Origin: Brevibacillus_H sp041920465
GTDB lineage: Bacteria > Bacillota > Bacilli > Brevibacillales > Brevibacillaceae
Assembly (NCBI GenBank): GCA_041920465.1
Contig: JBHGXW010000009.1
Span: forward strand, 1-64,000
Length of the DNA stretch: 64,000 bases
Direction: 5' to 3'
Shown here: positions 59,555-64,000 of the stretch, one piece after another
Position numbering within the stretch: position 1 is the stretch's first letter
Layout: every line of letters begins with the position of its first letter
Position numbers and translations under genes: made by a program
Notes under the pieces: generated by a model
Database searches by the model: none
What the model saw: the letters and a program-made list of their open reading frames with translations, nothing else
Told to the model about the DNA's origin: nothing

Positions 59555-60430
59555 CTATCCAAATGTTAATTCAGGCAGTTGGTACCATTCGCCTGACATC
59601 CATTCTCTCGCTTTCCAGCGAAGTACGTCAGGGCGAACCAACGAGATAATTTCCTGGAAAAATTGGACTCTCTCCACATCATCCATGGGCCGGAACTTTT
59701 CTACTGCCTCCAGGTCAGCTTCCAGTTCGCTCATTTTGCTGATCCCGAGAATCGCTGTGGAAACGGGCAAACTCCAGGTGTAGCGCAGCGCTTTTTCATA
59801 CCAGGGAGCCAGCTTGCCAAGCGCCATCACCTTCATGCCGATGACGGCCACTCCTTTTTCCACTGCCAGGGGAACAAATTCATGGGCGAAGCTGTAGATG
59901 AAGTGATCCAGGGCGGACAAGGCAACCAGTGCGCTGTCAAACGGAAAACGGCGGATCGCTTCTGCCAACAGCCGCGGATCAGTATGACCGCTGATGGAGA
60001 GTTTGCGCACCAATCCTTGTTCTTTGGCTTCCATCAACGCCTCAAGCGCTCCTCCCTTGGCAAAAACGCTTTCCAAATCATGCGGCTGCATCACATTATG
60101 TATACGCCATTCGTCCACGTAATCCGTTTTCAGTCTGGTGAGGGACCCCTCCAGATCCCGCCAAGCCAAATCTCTTGTCCTGCCTCCTGTTTTGGTGGCA
60201 ATCCATACCTTGTCCCGCAGACCTTGAAGCCCCAAACCTACTCTCGTTTCCGATTGCCCGTCACTGTAGCTGGGTGCCGTATCGAAGTAGTTGATTCCTT
60301 TTTCCACGGCTCTCCTGATAATCTCAACAGCTTGTCCTTCTGTACAATCATGCTCATCAACAATGCGCTGCGCGCCAAAACCCAGCAGCGATATTTGCTG
60401 TTGGTCTCTTCCAAAAGGTCTGGTAATCAT
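59555..60430 (-). CDS. Aldo/keto reductase
   Basis: A 291-aa NAD(P)H-dependent TIM-barrel oxidoreductase. It begins MITRPFGRDQQQISLLGFGA and has the catalytic-region NYFDTAPSYSDGQSE near residue 45, where Asp and Tyr are catalytic, and KTDYVDEWRIHNV. The Lys expected after IATKTG is present. I start at the ATG 8 nt after AAAGG (60430). The substrate is unknown. Located between the signalling cassette and a bacilliredoxin gene. Confidence 0.92.
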   Translation of the reverse strand: MITRPFGRDQQQISLLGFGAQRIVDEHDCTEGQAVEIIRRAVEKGINYFDTAPSYSDGQSETRVGLGLQGLRDKVWIATKTGGRTRDLAWRDLEGSLTRLKTDYVDEWRIHNVMQPHDLESVFAKGGALEALMEAKEQGLVRKLSISGHTDPRLLAEAIRRFPFDSALVALSALDHFIYSFAHEFVPLAVEKGVAVIGMKVMALGKLAPWYEKALRYTWSLPVSTAILGISKMSELEADLEAVEKFRPMDDVERVQFFQEIISLVRPDVLRWKAREWMSGEWYQLPELTFG

Positions 60431-60500
60431 CTTGCTCATCCTTTCTTTACCCACGCGGCTGTAGCTTGCGTTGGCCCAAACCTGATACTTTCATCTAAAG

Positions 60501-60529
60501 AAAAAAGAACGCCTATTCAGTAGACGTTC
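60501..60529 (-). terminator. Bacilliredoxin gene terminator
   Basis: GAACG (60507-60511) and CGTTC (60525-60529) close a hairpin, and on the minus strand it is followed by TTTTTTC. It lies just beyond the 60546 gene. Confidence 0.7.
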
Positions 60530-60545
60530 CCAATCGCTGTTCCAA

Positions 60546-60977
60546 TTATCCACAGTATTTGTCGTATGCAGTGGTTAAGAACGAAGAGATGGTTTGGAGA
60601 TCATTGTTTTCAATTTGGTGGCGTTCAATCATGGTTACCAATTTGCCGTCTTTCAAGAGAGCATAAGAGGGAGAGGATGGCGGATAACCCTCGAAATACT
60701 CGCGGGCTTTGGCAGTTGCTTCTTTATCTTGGCCGGCAAAAACCGTGTAGAGATGGTCAGGTTTTTTATCATGCTGAAGAGAGTGAGCAACAGCAGGACG
60801 GGCCAAGCCAGCAGCACATCCGCAAACAGAGTTCACGACAACAAGGGCAGTTCCCTTCATATTAGAAAACGCTTGCTCCACTTCTTCCGGTGTACGCAGC
60901 TCTTTGAATCCGACACGAGTCAATTCATCACGCATCGGTTGGATTACTTGTGACATATATGCTTCATAAGACATCAT
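60546..60977 (-). CDS. BrxA/BrxB family bacilliredoxin
   Basis: A 143-aa thioredoxin-like protein (YphP/YqiW family) that removes bacillithiol from oxidised protein thiols. The active-site CGC is in VVNSVCGCAAGLARP near residue 53. A start at 60977 (MMSYEAYMSQV) has AGGAGA 8 nt upstream. It implies that the organism makes or uses bacillithiol. BrxA versus BrxB cannot be decided here. Confidence 0.94.
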   Translation of the reverse strand: MMSYEAYMSQVIQPMRDELTRVGFKELRTPEEVEQAFSNMKGTALVVVNSVCGCAAGLARPAVAHSLQHDKKPDHLYTVFAGQDKEATAKAREYFEGYPPSSPSYALLKDGKLVTMIERHQIENNDLQTISSFLTTAYDKYCG

Positions 60978-61084
60978 AGCGATTCTCTCCTTTGCGGTGT
61001 TCATTCATTCCTATTATAACCTTAAATCTCCAATTGGAGAATGGCGGAGCATGCTTGCTCATGTCAGGGTGTCCACTTTTTCGG

Positions 61085-62734
61085 CTATACCTCCATCAAA
61101 ATAGTGAGAATCATCGGGTTGCGGCCTGTTTTTTCAAAAATGAACGGCTTCAATACCTGATTGATTTGCGCCTTAAGCTCCGACCACTCTTTCACTTTTT
61201 TCGCCAGCGCTTCCGTCAGTGTTTTCTTTACCAATTCTGTCGCTTCCGAGATCAGGGATTCGGAGCCGCGGACGTAGACGAAACCACGGCTGACGATATC
61301 CGGGCCGGTAAGGATCTTGAAGTTCTTCATATCGATGCTGACGACAACCACCATCAGTCCGTCTTCGGCAAGATGCTTGCGATCCCTTAGTACGATATTG
61401 CCTACATCGCCCACACCGCTTCCATCGATTAAGACGATGCCGGCCGGTACCTTGCCCATCGCAGCGCTTTCCCGCGTACAGCGCAGAACGTCCCCGTTAT
61501 CCATCACGAAAATATTTTTCTCATCCATTCCGACAGAGACAGCCAGCTTCGCATGGGTTTTGAGCATCCGGTACTCCCCGTGAATCGGAATGAAATAGCG
61601 TGGTCGAATAAAGTTAAGCATCAGCTTCAATTCCTCGGCGCTGCCGTGCCCGGACGCGTGAATATCAAAGACGGAACCGTGCACGACATTAGCGCCTGCC
61701 CGATACAGCTTATCAATCGTTCTGCTTACGTTAACCGTATTGCCGGGAATCGGAGAGGCAGAGATAATGACGGTATCTTCCGGATAAATCTGCACCGACT
61801 TGTGTGCACCCGAAGCGATCCGCGTCAAAGCGGCCATTGGCTCACCCTGACTGCCAGTACAAATGATAAATATCTGGTTATCCGCATAGTTATCAATTGT
61901 TTTGATATCAATAAGCATTCCTTCCGGCATCTGGATGTAGCCAAGCTCCTGCCCAATCATGAACGCCTTCTCCATGCTGCGTCCAATGACGGCAATCTTG
62001 CGGTCTTCCGCCATGGCCGCATCCACTACCTGCTGAAGACGGTGTACATTGGAGGCAAAGGTAGCCAGAATAATTCGCCCTCTCGCTTTGGCGACAACCT
62101 CCATGATTCCTTCGCCGACGGCTCTCTCCGACATGGTATAGCCGATGCGCTCACTGTTGGTGCTGTCCGACAGAAGAGCAAGCACATCACCCTGACCGAT
62201 TTTGGCCAGCTTGGCAAAGTCGGTCGACGGGCCGACCGGTGTCATATCAAATTTGAAATCCCCTGTGTGCACAACCGTTCCTTCCGGCGTCTCCACCGCG
62301 ATCCCGAAGGAGTCCGGGATACTGTGGTTCATGCGGAAGAACGAGATTTGCAGATGCTTAAAGGCAAACACGCTGTCATCGTTGATGGGAACCAGTTCTA
62401 CTTCGTTTTGCAACCGGTGTTCTTCCAATTTGGATTTTACCAATCCTAATGTCAGCCTGCCTCCATAAATCTTCGTCTTGATCTGTTTGACCACATAAGG
62501 AATCGCTCCAATGTGGTCCTCATGTCCATGGGTAAGAAACAAACCTTTGATTTTGTGTTGATTTTCTACCAGATACGAGACGTCGGGAATAACCAGGTCG
62601 ATACCAAACATCTCGTTTTCGGGGAACTTCACCCCTGCGTCAATAATAATCAGTTCGTCTTCGTATTCCACACAGTACATGTTCTTGCCGATTTCACCAA
62701 GTCCGCCCAAGGCGAAAATTTTTACCTCGCTCAA
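61085..62734 (-). CDS. Ribonuclease J
   Basis: RNase J is a 5'-3' exo- and endoribonuclease central to mRNA decay and rRNA maturation in Firmicutes. The 549-aa protein has the metallo-beta-lactamase motif LTHGHEDHIGAIPYV near residue 66, VHTGDFKFD near 160 and HGSVFDIHASGHGSAEEL near 357, plus PIHGEYRML. I use the TTG at 62732-62734 (MSEVKIFALGGLGEIGKN), since GGAGG is 7 nt upstream. Whether it is J1 or J2 is undetermined. Confidence 0.95.
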   Translation of the reverse strand: MSEVKIFALGGLGEIGKNMYCVEYEDELIIIDAGVKFPENEMFGIDLVIPDVSYLVENQHKIKGLFLTHGHEDHIGAIPYVVKQIKTKIYGGRLTLGLVKSKLEEHRLQNEVELVPINDDSVFAFKHLQISFFRMNHSIPDSFGIAVETPEGTVVHTGDFKFDMTPVGPSTDFAKLAKIGQGDVLALLSDSTNSERIGYTMSERAVGEGIMEVVAKARGRIILATFASNVHRLQQVVDAAMAEDRKIAVIGRSMEKAFMIGQELGYIQMPEGMLIDIKTIDNYADNQIFIICTGSQGEPMAALTRIASGAHKSVQIYPEDTVIISASPIPGNTVNVSRTIDKLYRAGANVVHGSVFDIHASGHGSAEELKLMLNFIRPRYFIPIHGEYRMLKTHAKLAVSVGMDEKNIFVMDNGDVLRCTRESAAMGKVPAGIVLIDGSGVGDVGNIVLRDRKHLAEDGLMVVVVSIDMKNFKILTGPDIVSRGFVYVRGSESLISEATELVKKTLTEALAKKVKEWSELKAQINQVLKPFIFEKTGRNPMILTILMEV

Positions 62735-62860
62735 ATGTATACCTCCAGTAAAAAAATAGATTGGACGCTTAAACAACCTTTTCGCAAAAACTTAACAAAG
62801 CAGAGCCATAATTGGTTTAATATAAAATAATTAAGATTACGAACAAACCGGGAGGCAAAC

Positions 62861-64000
62861 ATGCAAGACCATCCAGCAGATTGGACCAGGCTGTCCAAAC
62901 CGGAACAGCGTGCCAGATTAATCGAAATTGCAATCGTCTTCCTCACGCTGGGTACCATCGCGTTTGGCGGCCCGGCTGCCCATATTGCGATGATGAATCA
63001 GGAAATCGTGGAGAAACGCAAATGGCTCTCCCGCCAAAAATTTCTGGAATTGTTAGGTGCCACCAATCTGATACCGGGACCCAACTCTACGGAATTGGCC
63101 ATTCACATTGGATACCAGCGGGCAGGTTGGCTTGGCTTGGTACTCGCCGGCAGCTGCTTTATTTTGCCGGCGATGGTTATCGTCCTGATTCTAGCAATTC
63201 TTTATACCAAATATGAAATGGTTCCCGGACTCGCGTGGATTTTGTACGGGATCAAGCCGGTGATTCTGGCCATTGTCCTGCAAGCATTATGGAATTTGGC
63301 GGCCGCATCCCTGCGCAGCAAAACATTATGGGCCGTTGCCATATCCGCTGCCGTATTGGCTTTGATCGGCTTGCACGAGCTTGCCTTGCTGTTGATTGCC
63401 GGAATTGTCTGCATGATCTTAGCGAACGGGCGAAAGCTGCGAAACACTTCCCATTCCCTTATCGCTCCGGCATTTTTTTCTGCCTTGCTGCCCGTTGCAA
63501 AAAGCTTTGCTCCGGCAACAAAACTGTTCTGGATCTTTCTCAAGATCGGGGCAGTCCTGTACGGGAGCGGCTATGTACTGCTTGCCTTCCTGCAAAAGGA
63601 TTTCGTGGACCGCTGGGGGATCATTACCTCTCAACAGCTGCTTGATGCCGTTGCTATCGGGCAGTTTACACCGGGGCCGGTATTTACAACCGCCACTTTT
63701 ATCGGCTACCTCGTCGCCGGAATTCCCGGGGCGATCGCGGGTACAGTTTCCATCTTCCTCCCCGCTTTCCTGTTTGTAGCCGTTCTTACTTTCTGGATGG
63801 ACAGACTGCGGCAATCCCCGTGGGTTGCTTCCTTCATCGACGGGGTAACGGCCGCTTCTTTGGCACTGATGGCCATCGTCAGCGGCAAGCTGGGGCTCGC
63901 GGCAGTCGTGGACATCTCCACAGCGCTCATTTTGCTTGCCAGCCTGTTTGTTGTCTTCCGCTTCAAAATCAACTCTGCCTGGCTGGTTGCGGCCGGCGGA
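62861..64000 (+). CDS. Chromate transporter ChrA, 3' end beyond window
   Basis: The reading frame from ATG 62861 (GGGAGG 5 nt upstream) stays open for 380 codons to the end of the window. It encodes a CHR-family protein with two homologous halves. The first half has LTLGTIAFGGPAAHIAMM and ATNLIPGPNSTELAIHIGY; the second has LKIGAVLYGSGYVLLAFL and AVAIGQFTPGPVFTTATFIG. The paired GG and PGP motifs are typical of long-chain ChrA chromate-efflux or sulfate-related transporters of about 390-400 aa, so only the last residues are missing. Confidence 0.92.
   Translation, partial: MQDHPADWTRLSKPEQRARLIEIAIVFLTLGTIAFGGPAAHIAMMNQEIVEKRKWLSRQKFLELLGATNLIPGPNSTELAIHIGYQRAGWLGLVLAGSCFILPAMVIVLILAILYTKYEMVPGLAWILYGIKPVILAIVLQALWNLAAASLRSKTLWAVAISAAVLALIGLHELALLLIAGIVCMILANGRKLRNTSHSLIAPAFFSALLPVAKSFAPATKLFWIFLKIGAVLYGSGYVLLAFLQKDFVDRWGIITSQQLLDAVAIGQFTPGPVFTTATFIGYLVAGIPGAIAGTVSIFLPAFLFVAVLTFWMDRLRQSPWVASFIDGVTAASLALMAIVSGKLGLAAVVDISTALILLASLFVVFRFKINSAWLVAAGG

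Noticed and set aside
60545..60553. Single DnaA box (TTATCCACA) near the bacilliredoxin stop codon
   Set aside because: One isolated 9-mer is expected by chance in 64 kb; no cluster surrounds it.
1..64000. CRISPR arrays, prophage, transposase genes, tRNA genes
   Set aside because: None seen on either strand by eye; the only mobile-element trace is the group II intron relic at 808-899.

Overview
The window is chromosomal DNA of an endospore-forming member of the Bacillales. The basis is a gamma-type SASP, CmpA, a GerMN lipoprotein, SpoVIF-like and Spo0E-like genes, a sigma-B operon with EndoAI/EndoA, and gene order close to the B. subtilis acpS-ydcC-alr-ndoAI-ndoA-rsb-sigB-tex-cmpA-sprT and thiL-tsaE-tsaB-rimI-tsaD-ydiF-tatA-tatC-groESL segments. 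Family level is uncertain; Alicyclobacillaceae or Paenibacillaceae-like is my guess. Nearly the whole syntenic block lies on the minus strand.

Layout. 1-960: the 5' end of a 16S rRNA gene, its promoter and leader, a highly structured palindromic element, and what looks like an internally deleted group IIC intron just beyond the groEL terminator. 962-3040: groES-groEL under a perfect CIRCE operator. 3.2-9.4 kb: a secreted CAP protein, a small secreted protein, a Bax-inhibitor-like membrane protein, TatC/TatA, two molybdenum-cofactor-type proteins and 5-formyl-THF cyclo-ligase. 9.4-18.2 kb: an ABC-F ATPase, a membrane-bound alkaline-phosphatase-superfamily protein, a cluster of DnaA boxes, then the t6A-tRNA genes tsaD-rimI-tsaB-tsaE with thiL and sprT. 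18.3-25.0 kb: cmpA, tex, a methyltransferase and rsbT-rsbU-rsbV-rsbW-sigB (without rsbR, rsbS or rsbX). 25.1-30.3 kb: EndoA/EndoAI, alr, ydcC, acpS, a SASP and an ArsR regulator.

30.4-42.6 kb is a phosphate-uptake region split by sugar genes. An orphan pstB and the pstS-C-A-B operon each have a candidate Pho box. Between them are a chemoreceptor and a mannose-type PTS unit (PRD regulator, EIIBC, EIIA, ManA) with a near-consensus cre site. 42.6-53.7 kb holds envelope and uptake genes: a GerMN lipoprotein, an AMIN/Amidase_3 cell-wall amidase, two tandem oligopeptide-binding lipoproteins, metN-metI-metQ with an attenuator-like leader, and an LCP-family protein. 54-64 kb has a Ca2+-type P-ATPase, a peptide-signalling cassette, an aldo/keto reductase, a bacilliredoxin, an RNase J and a chromate transporter cut by the window end.

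The most interesting system is at 57.2-59.5 kb. It has an XRE-type HTH regulator with a long TPR-like helical C-terminus, and two tiny secreted pre-peptides that share the C-terminal sequence IQYDHGVGG. The first pre-peptide gene overlaps the receptor gene by 47 nt. A tandemly duplicated block of about 166 bp (peptide tail, terminator, promoter, RBS) places a Spo0E-like phosphatase gene behind the second copy of the same promoter. The arrangement suggests an RRNPP-type quorum-sensing module wired to sporulation control. I do not recognise the peptide family.
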